The notes: a model not told the origin generated them from the sequence alone. A DNA stretch of 64,000 bases from Cyclobacterium qasimii M12-11B (GCF_000427295.1 NZ_ATNM01000107.1:48870-112869); one strand, 5' to 3'; shown: positions 9,097 to 18,819, counted from the first letter of the stretch. Numbers and translations: made by a program.

Positions 9097-9474
9097 GAAA
9101 ATATAAAATAGCATCTTTTTAAAGCCAAAAGCATTGGATTTTTAAACTTGATTTACAAACCTGTAGACTAAGTATTCAACCTGTTTGTCGGCAAGTAGAT
9201 TTTTTAGTTGACTCAAAGTAGACCATAGGAGTTCATGGTTTACATCTCCTTGAGGGGCAAAATAGAATCGATGATTTCACTTTTTCCGTTTGAAAAATGC
9301 TTGTAATCTGCCAATATTTTTATACAAAATTATTATAGATTTTAACGAAAATAGCGGTAGTTTTAATCTATTATATGATTAGTTTAATGGCATATAAATT
9401 TAGGTATTTTGTATGGCATTAAATGTTTTTAATTAATTGGTAAAAAAATTAAACCACATCAGAATTTTATTTTT
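9097..9474. other. Intergenic region, nothing recognised
   Basis: These 378 AT-rich bases hold no gene-like frame. The upstream control of the following envelope protein gene should be near 9380-9470 (a GTATTTTGTATGG stretch), but it does not fit a consensus well. Confidence 0.5.
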
Positions 9475-10017
9475 ATGAAAACCAGTAGAACTTTAGTATT
9501 GTTTTTTGCTTGTTTGATGCTTAGTTTTTCAGCATTTTCCCAAAAGGATCATTTAAGCTCGCAGGCAGGAAGAGCCAATGTTGGGATTGGCGTTGGTCTT
9601 CCCTATGGAGGAATTGGATTACGTATGGGTACGAATGTAGCCAAAGGAGTGAATTTATTTGGAGGTGTTGGTTACCAGATTGCTGACATAGGTTACAACC
9701 TGGGGATAATTAAAGACTTTGAAAGCAAGGGTATGGCTCAATTTTACCTTTCAGGAATGGTTGGTACCAATGCAGCCATTAAAATTGATGGATTGCCTCA
9801 ATCTAGCAAAACCTATTTTGGCCCCTCGCTGGGCACAGGGATTAAATTAAATAGCAATCGGAAAGAAGGGAATTTTTGGGATATGGGAATAATAATTCCT
9901 ATCAGATCCTCTGTCTATAAAAGTGATTTGAACGGGTTAAAACAGGATGCACGAATAACTGGCCTTACCGAACCTTGGCCTGTTTTATTGGTTTTTGCGT
10001 ATAATTTTAATTTGTAA
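9475..10017 (+). CDS. Exported outer-membrane-type protein of unknown function
   Basis: A 180-residue protein with a clear signal peptide (MKTSRTLVLFFACLMLSFSAFSQ, cleavage near residue 23). The mature part is rich in Gly and has alternating hydrophobic strands (VGIGVGLPYGGIGLRMG, GVNLFGGVGYQIADIG, FYLSGMVGTNAAI), as in small beta-barrel or outer-membrane proteins of Bacteroidota. No catalytic motif is seen. A hairpin at 10058-10100 separates it from the convergent gene. I do not recognise the family. Confidence 0.65.
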   Translation: MKTSRTLVLFFACLMLSFSAFSQKDHLSSQAGRANVGIGVGLPYGGIGLRMGTNVAKGVNLFGGVGYQIADIGYNLGIIKDFESKGMAQFYLSGMVGTNAAIKIDGLPQSSKTYFGPSLGTGIKLNSNRKEGNFWDMGIIIPIRSSVYKSDLNGLKQDARITGLTEPWPVLLVFAYNFNL

Positions 10018-10057
10018 TTATAATTCTCAGCCTCACTGACACATAATTTTTTTTATT

Positions 10058-10100
10058 AAAGTAATCCCTGATAAGCAATGTCTAAATCAGGGATTACTTT
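10058..10100. terminator. Hairpin between convergent genes
   Basis: A perfect 14-bp stem (AAAGTAATCCCTGA with its complement) closes a 15-base loop, between the stops of two convergent genes. There is no long T run after it on either strand, so it may stop or simply stabilise both transcripts. Confidence 0.6.
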
Positions 10101-10110
10101 GAAAATCATG

Positions 10111-12015
10111 CTACCATTCTATTTCACCTTTACATCCTTCCCCTTGAATTTGTTCCAAAGTGGGGTTATAACCATTGTTATTAATCGTTATTTCTGGATG
10201 CGTTCCTTCATTTACTAGCTTTGATAAAGCACAGTAATCGGTAAGCCAATCGTTGTTTGCAATTTCTATATTACTACTAAGGTCTACCGAAATCAAGTTT
10301 TCAAGCCCTTCTAGCGTGGGAAGGTTCGTATTGCCAATAATATTTAATCTTCTTTTAATTTTTTTAAGATTAGTTAATTCTTTAATATCTCTCAATGAGG
10401 TATTGCCATATAAGGTTAAAAACTGCATCTCATCTGCAACCCTTAGGCCTTTCAATGAAGTTAGATTATTACTATCCAAATCTAAGGAAGAGGTCACCGC
10501 ACCTGTGAATCCGGTAAAATCCATAAGATCATACATATAGGTCAATCTAAGGGAGCCTATTGTTTCCACGTTTCGAAAATCCTCAAAGTTAACTATATCT
10601 ATACCTTTAATTTCAAGGGATCCAATATGCCTCACATTATACAATCCCTCGAAAGAAATTTGTGCATCATTATCAGTAACCTCCATATAATCGATCTCCT
10701 GAACCTGATCCAGTCCTTTGAAATTGATTAATTTGGCATTATGATTTATAAAAACACTACCTAGTTTTTTTATTTCTTCTAAGCCATAGAGGTTTAACAA
10801 AGAGGGGTTATCAGCAATGGTTAAATTTAAGCTTTGGTTATCCGATAAGGATAAACCTTCTAGTGTTTCTAAACCAATATTTTTTTCCACAGTTAACTTC
10901 CAAACCGACTGGTTTATATTTTGCAATCCATGTAGGTTTTTAAGATGTGTGGTGTTTCTAATTTGGATTTCATCGTAAACATAGGTAATCAATTCCAATG
11001 GCGACAGGTCTACGATAGGATCTTCCCCTCCATCACCCTCAATGATAAGGCTTGCTATTGTACTCTTACCACATCTCATTGCCCAGCTGTTTAAATCTGT
11101 TTGGGTAGTTAATACCAGTACTTCAGGAAAATCACCCTCTGCACATTTAAATCCCGCCTCTTTCATTTCCACAATTAATGGCTGCTCTGCATAATCCTTT
11201 AGTTGGTCTAATGTAAGTGTATCCGTGAAATCATCAAAGTTGAAACTTTTTAATAGAATAGCATAACTTTCAGCAATGGGAAGTGTAACAGATTCATTAA
11301 TCCCGGCAATTAGTTCCTGAGTGATGACTTCCCCGTCTGCGGTAATTTCTACTGACCCAGAAAGGAAGTCCATTAATCTTGTGTCAGTAACCATGGCTAT
11401 AAAGATTTTATTAGATGTAGCAGTGACAATATCCAAAGCAAAGGACTGAAAACCAAAGTCGGCGGGGCTATGTCCTTCTGCAGCTACCACTTGCATGGAA
11501 ATCTCCATTTCTGCTTCCTCTCCAATTTCAGTTTCAATGGATTGTAAATCAAAAGCCAAGGGCAATGACAAGTCTTGATTCTCACTCAATGTGGCGTTTT
11601 TCTTGGGAGTCGCTTCTACTATATCATTGTTATCATCCAACACATAAAATGCAACAACCTGATAGGATCCTTCTGGAAGAATGATCTTCTCTGTCAGGTA
11701 ATGGTCTTCCATGTCCTGGACCTGAATGTTCTTGCTATTGTAGGAGGTCGTGTCTCCATCTGCTGTTTGTATTGTAATAATTGCTTTACTGTAAGCCGTT
11801 ATCCGAAGTTGCCTTGAAGATGTGTTTGAAGTTTTGGCAATCTTAACAATTACAGCTGGTAATTTCTCTTCGGTTTTTGGATTTTCACCCGGATTTGCAA
11901 TAGGGTCAGGATTTACGTCGGGCCCTTCGGCCTCTTCACATGAATGCAATGATGCACCAAGTAAAATGAAAACCACAAGGAAGAGGATACGAGATTTTAA
12001 ATACAATTTTATCAT
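10111..12015 (-). CDS. Leucine-rich (receptor L-domain-like) surface lipoprotein
   Basis: A 634-residue lipoprotein: the signal peptide ends at the lipobox LHSC and is followed by EEAEGPD, an acidic start typical of surface-exported Bacteroidota lipoproteins. The N-terminal half (about 50-290) looks beta-rich and carries no known enzyme motif. The C-terminal half (about 330-630) has irregular leucine-rich units of the type LxxLHGLQNI, LETLEGLSL, LLNLYGLEEI, LINFKGLDQV, ending in a Cys-capped region DYCALSKL...GEGC, as in receptor L-domains. A role in surface binding is likely. Its ATG overlaps the TGA of the upstream paralogue as ATGA (12012-12015), so translation is probably coupled. Confidence 0.8.
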   Translation of the reverse strand: MIKLYLKSRILFLVVFILLGASLHSCEEAEGPDVNPDPIANPGENPKTEEKLPAVIVKIAKTSNTSSRQLRITAYSKAIITIQTADGDTTSYNSKNIQVQDMEDHYLTEKIILPEGSYQVVAFYVLDDNNDIVEATPKKNATLSENQDLSLPLAFDLQSIETEIGEEAEMEISMQVVAAEGHSPADFGFQSFALDIVTATSNKIFIAMVTDTRLMDFLSGSVEITADGEVITQELIAGINESVTLPIAESYAILLKSFNFDDFTDTLTLDQLKDYAEQPLIVEMKEAGFKCAEGDFPEVLVLTTQTDLNSWAMRCGKSTIASLIIEGDGGEDPIVDLSPLELITYVYDEIQIRNTTHLKNLHGLQNINQSVWKLTVEKNIGLETLEGLSLSDNQSLNLTIADNPSLLNLYGLEEIKKLGSVFINHNAKLINFKGLDQVQEIDYMEVTDNDAQISFEGLYNVRHIGSLEIKGIDIVNFEDFRNVETIGSLRLTYMYDLMDFTGFTGAVTSSLDLDSNNLTSLKGLRVADEMQFLTLYGNTSLRDIKELTNLKKIKRRLNIIGNTNLPTLEGLENLISVDLSSNIEIANNDWLTDYCALSKLVNEGTHPEITINNNGYNPTLEQIQGEGCKGEIEW

Positions 12016-13912
12016 GGTTTACACATCCCTCCTGAGATATCGTTTAAACTCGGATTATAGGCATTATTATTAATTTTCACTCCGAATTCTAACCTATCGG
12101 TTGAGGTGATTTTTACGTCTTTTAATCCGCAAAAATCTGTTAGAGATTCATTGTTTTCAATAGTAATCTTGTTAGGTGGGGAAGTAGTGTGACCGGGTGT
12201 TGCTATGATATAGAAGGACATTTCCGAAATACCCTCAAATCCGTTAAGGTTTTTAGTTTTGGATTGCCCTTGATTGCAATTGCATCATTAATAGTTTCTC
12301 CCGTTCCAATTGCACTTATGTCCGCTAAGGATTCATTGTAATATAGGTGAATTCCTTCTATCTCTTCATTGAAAAAGAGGGGTGTAAGTGTGGTGACCTT
12401 GGAGAGGAATTTGACAATCAATTCGCTAACCCCTTCACCATCGGTTTGAAGAAGTCCATTTAAATCAACTAAATTCTCGTTATCTTCCAGATGGAGATTT
12501 TCAATAAACATAAATCCACCTGCTTCACCACCAAATGAGATTAGTGAAGGGTTGTTTTTCACTGTCACTTTTGAATTTATTATTTCGGTTTGACTTGGGA
12601 AGTCCAGATGCGTGATATTGGTATTGGATTGAATGGTTATTTTCTGAAGGTTTGTAGCATTTTCAAAGCCGGAAAAATCAATAAAATGAACCATGCCCTC
12701 AATATGTAGCCGCTCAAGCTTGTCAGCAAGGTGTTCCAAGCCGTCAAATTCTTGAATGCTAGGATTATTGGTTAAGTTCAAGCCCGTTAAATATTCTAAA
12801 GAAGTAAAATCCGAAAAGGATTCCAATTTGGGATTACTTCTGATAATTAAATCCTGGGCAATTGTTTGTATATATTTCAGCCCTTCCAATGATTGTAAAT
12901 CAGGGTTGCCTGAAATGATAAAGTTCTCATCCACCTGTTCAATGGTGGCCAAAGCCGAAAGGTCTTGTATAGGATCGGATGAACCTTCTGGAGTTTGGCC
13001 AATCGTTAAATTTCCATTGATAATATCATATCCTTTTAACCCAAAAGAGTCTACAGCTGCTTGGGAGCTTAATTGCACATCTCCATCAAAAGTACCACCT
13101 ATATAAAACTCATCAGCGCGTTTTTTTGTCAATTCAATAATTAGCGGATGGTTTTCAAATAAAAGAAGACTGTCATAACTAATTTCCTTTTCAATAGGTT
13201 GAAAAGCTTTATAAGTAATTGTTAAATCGAAATTCTCACTATTCTTTGGTAGTACAATTTTATTCAACTTTCCATTAAGTTGCTGAGTCAATAGATGGTC
13301 ACCCTGGCTAACCGTTAATTCTGCTGGGATAAAATCCATAAAGTCATCAACCTTTTCACGTACTGTAGAGATGAAAAAGTAAAAGGTCTCCCTAAAGCCA
13401 GCCATTCCGGATTCAAAACCGAAAGGTTCAGGACTTTTTCCAGCCGTAGAGATGATTTCAAGGTTCAAGTTTTGAGATTCACTTGCGGTGACTTCAAAAG
13501 GGATTGGAAGTGGTTGAGCTAGGAACTCTCCAAACTCAGAGCCTTCTATCGGTGTAGCATAAAGGATGTTTCCACTACTGTCCGTCAAATAAAATGCACT
13601 TATTTGATAGCTGCCTTGTGAAAGGTTTATTTCTTCAATCAGGATTTCGTCACCAAAACCCAATATTGGTAAGGATTTACGGTCAAAAATCGTTTGGGAA
13701 CCATCCTCGTTTTCTATTGTAAGAACAACATTGTTCACTCCTTGAATGGGTAGGGCCAAGTTCCTACTGCTTTCATTTTCTACGTAACTTTCATTAACCT
13801 GAAAGCTTATGCTTCCATCAGTGGGCATTTGTTGCTCATATTCTGTAGTACATGCTCCCAAAACGATCAAACTCAAAAGTTGAAAGTAATGGGATATTTT
13901 CCATCTGTTCAT
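12012..13912 (-). pseudogene. Leucine-rich surface lipoprotein, paralogue, broken by a one-base frameshift
   Basis: Two frames together encode a paralogue of the following gene. The first (12203-13912, 569 residues) has a lipoprotein signal (LGAC lipobox), a beta-rich N-terminal half and leucine-rich units (LQSLEGLKYI, IQEFDGLEHL, LVDLNGLLQT). It ends abnormally, while the next frame (from 12221) carries the expected Cys-capped end DFCGLKDV...GGMCKP, matching the paralogue's DYCALSKL...GEGC. One more A in the coding-strand A5 run at 12250-12254 would join them as KLKNLNGFEGISEM. Either it is truly broken or the run was miscounted in sequencing. It overlaps the next gene by ATGA. Confidence 0.75.
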
Positions 13913-13965
13913 ATTTTTAAAAAAGGTTTTGTAAAACTAAACATTATTTTCAAATTGACGCTGAA

Positions 13966-14007
13966 GTATTTCAAATAATTAATAATGTATTTCAGATAAT
14001 TTATAAT
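13966..14007. repeat. Perfectly adjacent 21-bp direct repeat upstream of the lipoprotein pair
   Basis: Two 21-base units, each starting GTATTTCA.ATAATT, lie head to tail at 13966-13986 and 13987-14007 with 2 mismatches. They lie 54-95 bases upstream of the leftward lipoprotein start. Two turns of helix per unit suggests a regulator binding site, but no regulator is adjacent. Confidence 0.5.
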
Positions 14008-14195
14008 GTCGTTTGTTTTGAAATAGCAAATTATTTTTATATTAATATTTCCTTTTTCTAATTTCGATTAGGAAATTTTCTTTGTGAAATTAATGAGATC
14101 CCTATTGGTTTAAAGACTAGCAACTTTTTGATTGAAAGTAGGCAGGTATTAAAATCTTTTTTTATTTATGTTTGTTAATAGATAAAGTTAAAGCA

Positions 14196-14819
14196 ATGGA
14201 AGACATTTGGATAAAAAAATGGAATGAAAGGTATGGTGAAGAAGCCTATGCATATGGAGAAGCACCTAACTTATTTTTTGAGGAAAAAATCAAGGAATTA
14301 AAAGTTGGGAAAATACTATTGCCTGCAGAAGGGGAGGGCAGAAATGCCGTTTTTGCCGCTAAAATGGGTTGGTCTGTTTATGCCTTTGATCAGAGCGAAG
14401 AAGGAAAAAAGAAAGCCATTAAGCTTGCGGAAAAGAATAAGGTTGCCATAGACTATCAGGTAAATGATCTGGAATCAGTAAAATACCAGGAAGGTCAGTT
14501 TGATGTAATAGCATTAATTTACGCTCACTTTCCGGCGAACCTTAAATCTCAATACCACAAGGTATTGGATGGCTATTTAAAAAAGGGTGGGATAATTATC
14601 TTTGAAGCTTTCAGCAAGAAGAATTTGCAATATCGAGCGCAAAATGAAAAAATTGGTGGTCCAAAAGACCTGGACTCGCTATTTTCTATAGAAGAAATAA
14701 AAGCTGATTTTAACAATTACACTATCATTCAATTGGAAGAGAAAGAAGTGGTACTAGGTGAAGGTCTTTACCACAATGGCAAAGGGTCTGTTATTAGATT
14801 TGTAGGAATGAAACATTAA
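14196..14819 (+). CDS. SAM-dependent methyltransferase, TehB/thiopurine-methyltransferase-like
   Basis: About 208 residues from the ATG at 14196; an in-frame TTG 24 bases earlier is possible but the family starts near [13 protein letters not shown]. The N-terminal W-x4-RY...YAYGEAPN motif is characteristic of a class I methyltransferase group related to TehB and thiopurine methyltransferases. The SAM-binding motif is [18 protein letters not shown] (the usual GCGxG is AEGEG), motif II AFDQSEE, motif [14 protein letters not shown]. It is cytoplasmic; the substrate is unknown, possibly tellurite, selenite or a small thiol. It is monocistronic, ended by the bidirectional hairpin at 14932-14963. 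Confidence 0.82.
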   Translation: MEDIWIKKWNERYGEEAYAYGEAPNLFFEEKIKELKVGKILLPAEGEGRNAVFAAKMGWSVYAFDQSEEGKKKAIKLAEKNKVAIDYQVNDLESVKYQEGQFDVIALIYAHFPANLKSQYHKVLDGYLKKGGIIIFEAFSKKNLQYRAQNEKIGGPKDLDSLFSIEEIKADFNNYTIIQLEEKEVVLGEGLYHNGKGSVIRFVGMKH

Positions 14820-14931
14820 GATTATAAACCTTAGTAGCTTAATGTTTAACCTTGAAAAAGGATAGTTTTACTTAGTGTAACCAAATAGTGATTTTGGGAA
14901 AAAAACCAGAGGCATAATTATTTAAGCATAA

Positions 14932-14963
14932 AAAAAGGCTGCTTTTGTAAAAGCAGCCTTTTT
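14932..14963. terminator. Bidirectional rho-independent terminator
   Basis: AAAAAGGCTGCTTTT and its complement form a 15-bp stem with a 2-base loop and A/T flanks. It lies between the convergent methyltransferase and transhydrogenase genes. Confidence 0.9.
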
Positions 14964-14966
14964 AAC

Positions 14967-16334
14967 TTACATGTTTTTAACTTCTCCGACGAGCTCATTG
15001 AGCACCTTCTTGGCATCACCAAAAAGCATTCGTGTTTTCGGGTCAAAGAAAAGCGCATTCTGAATCCCGGCATAACCTGAACTCATACTTCTTTTGATCA
15101 CTATCACATTTGTCGCTCTATTCACTTCTAGTATTGGCATTCCATAAATAGGACTTGAAGGATCATCATTTGCAGCAGGGTTGACCACATCATTGGCACC
15201 AATCACCATTACTACATCAGTATTAGGGAATTTCTCGTTGATGTCATCCATTTCGATAAGCTTGTCATAAGAAACATCTGACTCGGCTAAGAGCACGTTC
15301 ATATGACCTGGCATCCTACCTGCAACTGGGTGAATTCCATAAAGTACTTCAACACCTTTTTCTTCTAATATCTTCTCTAAATCATGAACAGCATGTTGCG
15401 CTTGCGCAACTGCCAAACCATATCCAGGTACAATCACTACTCGTTTGGCATAGGCCAATAAGATAGAGGAATCATAAGAATTGATTTCCTTGGCCACCTG
15501 ATCACCATCCTGACCTGCCGCAGCAGTTCCAGCAGAAGCGCCAAATGAAGTGAATAGAATATTCGAAACAGAGCGGTTCATGGCTTTAGCCATTAATAAG
15601 GTAAGTAGAATCCCCGCAGAACCAACCAATATACCACCCATTAGCATTACCTTATTGTCATAAAGTAATCCTGTGGTAGCAGCTGTAACACCTGTAAGGG
15701 AGTTAAGTAGGGAAATCACTACTGGCATATCTGCACCTCCGATAGGATAAACGAACATCAATCCATAAATGAGGGAAAGCACCACCAATACATAGATTAG
15801 AGTTGGCTGTGGTGCACCAGAAGTAAGTATATAAGCAGCTAAACCTACTGCTATAGCGAGGACAACAAATCCAAGCATTTTATTGATACGAATATCTTTT
15901 AAAACACCCTGAAGTTTACCCATTGCAACCAATGATCCTGAAAACGAAACGGATCCAATTACTAAACTGGACATAAGTACCGCTCCTTTACCAATGTCAC
16001 CAATAGGTAGGTCACCGTATTCAACCAAACCGATCAAAGCTGCTGCAGCTCCACCCATTCCATTGAAGAAAGACACCAATTGAGGCATGGCAGTCATCTG
16101 AACGGTTTTAGCGGAGTATAATCCACCTACTGTTCCAAGCGCCATTGCAATTAGTATAAGTGCCAGATTATCTAAACCTGGGGTTAAAAAGGAGGCTAAA
16201 ATAGCCAATATCATTCCTGCTAGGGCGGTGCTGTTTCCTTTTCTCGCAGAATCCGGATGACTCATCATCTTGATACCAACGATAAAGAGTACCACCGCTA
16301 CCAGGTAGCAAATATCTATTATCTGTAAAATCAT
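14967..16334 (-). CDS. pntB: NAD(P) transhydrogenase subunit beta
   Basis: A 455-residue inner-membrane protein. The N-terminal part (about 1-255) has eight or nine membrane helices forming domain II, the proton channel. The C-terminal domain III (about 285-455) binds NADP(H), with the signatures YAKRVVIVPGYGLAVAQAQ, GIHPVAGRMPGHMNVLLAE and VVMVIGANDVVNPAA. Together with the two subunits upstream it uses the proton gradient to drive NADPH formation from NADH. It is the last gene of the operon and is followed after 3 bases by a terminator. Its start at 16334 is confirmed by family alignment (MILQIIDICYLVA). Confidence 0.96.
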   Translation of the reverse strand: MILQIIDICYLVAVVLFIVGIKMMSHPDSARKGNSTALAGMILAILASFLTPGLDNLALILIAMALGTVGGLYSAKTVQMTAMPQLVSFFNGMGGAAAALIGLVEYGDLPIGDIGKGAVLMSSLVIGSVSFSGSLVAMGKLQGVLKDIRINKMLGFVVLAIAVGLAAYILTSGAPQPTLIYVLVVLSLIYGLMFVYPIGGADMPVVISLLNSLTGVTAATTGLLYDNKVMLMGGILVGSAGILLTLLMAKAMNRSVSNILFTSFGASAGTAAAGQDGDQVAKEINSYDSSILLAYAKRVVIVPGYGLAVAQAQHAVHDLEKILEEKGVEVLYGIHPVAGRMPGHMNVLLAESDVSYDKLIEMDDINEKFPNTDVVMVIGANDVVNPAANDDPSSPIYGMPILEVNRATNVIVIKRSMSSGYAGIQNALFFDPKTRMLFGDAKKVLNELVGEVKNM

Positions 16335-16656
16335 GATTCTTATTTTTTACCTGGTTTTTCTTAAACATCTCTAACATTCTGTTGGTCACAGCAAATCCAC
16401 CTACCACGTTTAAGGTAGCTAGCAATACTGCCAAAAAGCCTAGCGACAAAGCCAGGTAGTTGGAAGGGTCTGTTTTTCCTAAAACGATAATGGACCCTAC
16501 AATCACTACTCCTGAGAGGGCATTAGACCCCGACATAAGTGGTGTGTGCAACACGGTAGGTACTTTGGAAATAACCTCAACGCCTACGAATATCGCCAGA
16601 ATGAAAATATAAAGTTCTTGTTGGTTAATTGATATATATTCAATAATCGCTTCCAT
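16168..16656 (-). CDS. pntA: NAD(P) transhydrogenase subunit alpha part 2, with apparent frameshift at its end
   Basis: The membrane part of the alpha subunit: three or four helices in the first 95 residues (YIFILAIFVGVEVISKVP, ALSGVVIVGSIIVLG, FLAVLLATLNVVGGFAVT) and the usual last motif NRMLEMFKK. As read, the frame then runs 167 bases into pntB in another frame, giving an unnatural 162-residue protein. One more A in the coding-strand A5 run at 16355-16359 gives ...EMFKKKPGKK and a stop at 16340-16342, five bases before the pntB start, which is the normal length of about 105. The membrane core is intact either way, so the complex can probably still form. It starts one base after the end of the first subunit gene. 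Confidence 0.9.
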   Translation of the reverse strand: MEAIIEYISINQQELYIFILAIFVGVEVISKVPTVLHTPLMSGSNALSGVVIVGSIIVLGKTDPSNYLALSLGFLAVLLATLNVVGGFAVTNRMLEMFKKNQVKNKNHDFTDNRYLLPGSGGTLYRWYQDDESSGFCEKRKQHRPSRNDIGYFSLLFNPRFR

Positions 16657-16657
16657 A

Positions 16658-17770
16658 TTATTTTAATAAGGGTTCATAAACTATCGCTCCATCATGAGTG
16701 ATGCAGGTTCCTTTAATTATTGCGTCCTCAAAATTGAGGTTTAATTGATCCTCTTTTAACAAGAGTTTCAATAAATTCTGTACGTTCTTACTGTACATTT
16801 TACTCGCATCCTGTGGCATAGTGGAAGGTAAAGCGGAGTTACCGATGACAGTTATTCCATCAATAGATACCGTTTCGTTGTTTTGCGTTCCTTCACAATT
16901 TCCACCATTTGCTGCTGCTAGATCTACTACAACTGCTCCTGATTTCATTTTTTCCAACATCGCTTTGGTAATCAGGATAGGCGCTTTTCTGCCTGGTATC
17001 AATGCGGTCGTTATGACTACATCAGATTTAATGATGGATTTCTCCAACATTTCGGATTGTTTTTGCTTGTATTCAGCAGATTGCTCCACTGCATATCCTC
17101 CAGCACCTGTGTCTTCTACAGCACCTGGAACTTCTACAAACTTACCACCTAAACTTTCTACTTGTTCTTTTACAGAAGGTCTGGTATCAAATGCTTCTAC
17201 TACAGCACCAAGTCTTTTAGCAGTAGCAATAGCTTGTAAACCCGCCACCCCTGCACCAATTACCAATACCTTAGCCGGTGCAATAGTACCTGCAGCTGTC
17301 ATTAGCATTGGAAAAAATCTCGGTAAGTTTGCCGCTGCCAATAAGACCGCTTTGTAACCTGATACAGTACTCATAGAGGACAATACATCCATACTTTGAG
17401 CACGCGAAATTCTTGGGATTGAATCCATACTGAACAAAGAGACTCCTGTGCCAGCAAGTGTTTTCATAAGGTCTTTCGCTACTAAGGGTTGGTATACACC
17501 AAACAAATATTTCCCCTTACTAAGTAACGCATGCTCTGAGGCATCCATAGGTGTGATTTGAAAAATCATTTCTGCTTCTTTCAAAACAGCTATGCGTTCT
17601 TTAACTTCAGCACCAGCTTCCAAATATGTGGTATCAGAAAGGAAAGAGGATTCTCCAGCCCCTTTTTCAATCAGGACTTTATTGCCTGATGCAGTTAGGA
17701 CCTTTACAGCTTCCGGATGCAAGGAAACCCTGGTTTCCGGAGAAGGTTCTTTTAAAATTCCTAAAATCAT
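16658..17770 (-). CDS. pntA: NAD(P) transhydrogenase subunit alpha part 1 (NAD-binding)
   Basis: A 370-residue cytoplasmic subunit that forms domain I and binds NAD(H). It has the alanine dehydrogenase/transhydrogenase N-terminal domain (about 1-135) and a Rossmann domain with VIGAGVAGLQAIATAKRLGA (about 170-190) followed by VEAFDTRP. The end GAIVYEP is typical. It is the first gene of a three-gene operon with almost no spacing to the next, as in other bacteria where PntA is split in two. The upstream region carries its promoter, but no clear TAnnTTTG element at the right spacing could be picked out. Confidence 0.95.
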   Translation of the reverse strand: MILGILKEPSPETRVSLHPEAVKVLTASGNKVLIEKGAGESSFLSDTTYLEAGAEVKERIAVLKEAEMIFQITPMDASEHALLSKGKYLFGVYQPLVAKDLMKTLAGTGVSLFSMDSIPRISRAQSMDVLSSMSTVSGYKAVLLAAANLPRFFPMLMTAAGTIAPAKVLVIGAGVAGLQAIATAKRLGAVVEAFDTRPSVKEQVESLGGKFVEVPGAVEDTGAGGYAVEQSAEYKQKQSEMLEKSIIKSDVVITTALIPGRKAPILITKAMLEKMKSGAVVVDLAAANGGNCEGTQNNETVSIDGITVIGNSALPSTMPQDASKMYSKNVQNLLKLLLKEDQLNLNFEDAIIKGTCITHDGAIVYEPLLK

Positions 17771-18295
17771 AATGGTGGTTTATATAATGTAATCCAAACA
17801 TTGAATTTCCAAAATCAAATCTAATCATCCCCTCACTCAACGGTAAGTATCAAATGATTTTGGCAGTGCAAAAAAAGCACTTTTTTACGGATTTTAGTGT
17901 AATGTTTGCCAAAACTTTCTCTTTTTAGGTAGATGAAGGATTTTTTCACCTATTGTCTCTAACATATTGAAAAATTTCCATCTTTTTAAGGAGTTTTATC
18001 TTCAAAATTGGACTTTGCTTTAATTTGATTTCTCTAAACTAAGTTAAAAAAGGTTAGACTTTAGAGATTTGCCATCTTTTTTCAACTGAATATTAATAGA
18101 GAAAGATCATTTTTTTGATCTGTTAATTAAAGACTTTAATGACTCGTAGATTGGGGGAAACAATCAGATGATTAATCAGTGAGTTTTCGATATATAATTA
18201 TTGATTCAGTGAAAATTTATAAGATAAAACCACTAGGCCTCTTTTGAATAAAGGTATAATTCATTTTTTAAATTAAATTTAATACAAACCCTCTT
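17771..18295. other. Intergenic region upstream of the transhydrogenase operon
   Basis: No gene is seen in these 525 bases. They hold a small AGTGC-A7-GCACT hairpin followed by five T at 17865-17886, and otherwise AT-rich sequence that should include the leftward promoter for the transhydrogenase genes. Confidence 0.5.
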
Positions 18296-18669
18296 ATGAG
18301 GACCGCTTTAATTTCAAAAATGACTGGCTTAATCCTTTTTTTGGGCATTTAACTGTTCGCTTTTTCTTGTACAGACCCAAAGGAAGAAACAATTCACAAC
18401 ACTTATGCTACTAAATGGGGAATAAGGAAAGGTAAATGGTTGTACATTGATGATTCTACGGGTGGTCATAGGTCTTTGCCTGAATCCTTCATGGCACTGA
18501 AAGGATATTCTGATTCGAGACAGCAGGACTCCTCTTTGATATTGAAGAAGACCCAGAGCAAAGAGTGAATTTGTACCTGGATAATCAGGATAAGATAAAA
18601 GAGATGGAAATGCTACTAAAAAACTACCGCCAATCCAAAAGGACTGTTTCAACAAAAATAAAAAAGTGA
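18296..18669 (+). pseudogene. Degraded lipoprotein sulfatase: N- and C-terminal ends only
   Basis: A signal-peptide-like start (ATG at 18296) is cut by a TAA, after which the same frame gives LFAFSCTDPKEE, a lipobox with its Cys. It jumps straight to ATKWGIRKGKWLYIDD, a motif found near the end of arylsulfatases. A second shift is needed near 18527 to reach GLLFDIEEDPEQRVNLY, the classic C-terminal sulfatase motif, ending at TGA 18667. So the whole catalytic domain (the CxPSR region and metal ligands) is deleted, and there is one stop and one frameshift. This is true decay by internal deletion. It lies just before a glucuronoyl esterase gene, which suggests a former glycan-degradation gene set. 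Confidence 0.75.
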
Positions 18670-18819
18670 CAGCAATTTTGACTGGTAAATAGCAACAAAC
18701 CAATTCTAAAGTGTTTATGGTATTTATATTAATGTCTATTTCCTTTTTCTTGCAGAATAAATTTATGCTATTATTATTTTATAACTTTAGGTCAATCCAA
18801 TTACTTTAAAAATATAAAA

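Noticed and set aside
12250..12254. Programmed -1 ribosomal frameshifting at the A5 run of the leucine-rich lipoprotein
   Set aside because: The local codons CTA AAA ACC do not form a canonical X XXY YYZ slippery heptamer, and the same kind of break appears in seven unrelated genes, so a common technical cause is more likely.
16821..17357. A 178-residue + strand frame opposite pntA
   Set aside because: It mirrors the strongly conserved transhydrogenase gene, so it is a shadow frame.
18329..18703. A 124-residue reverse-strand frame
   Set aside because: It lies opposite the sulfatase remnant, whose + strand frames carry recognisable sulfatase motifs; the reverse frame has no family features.
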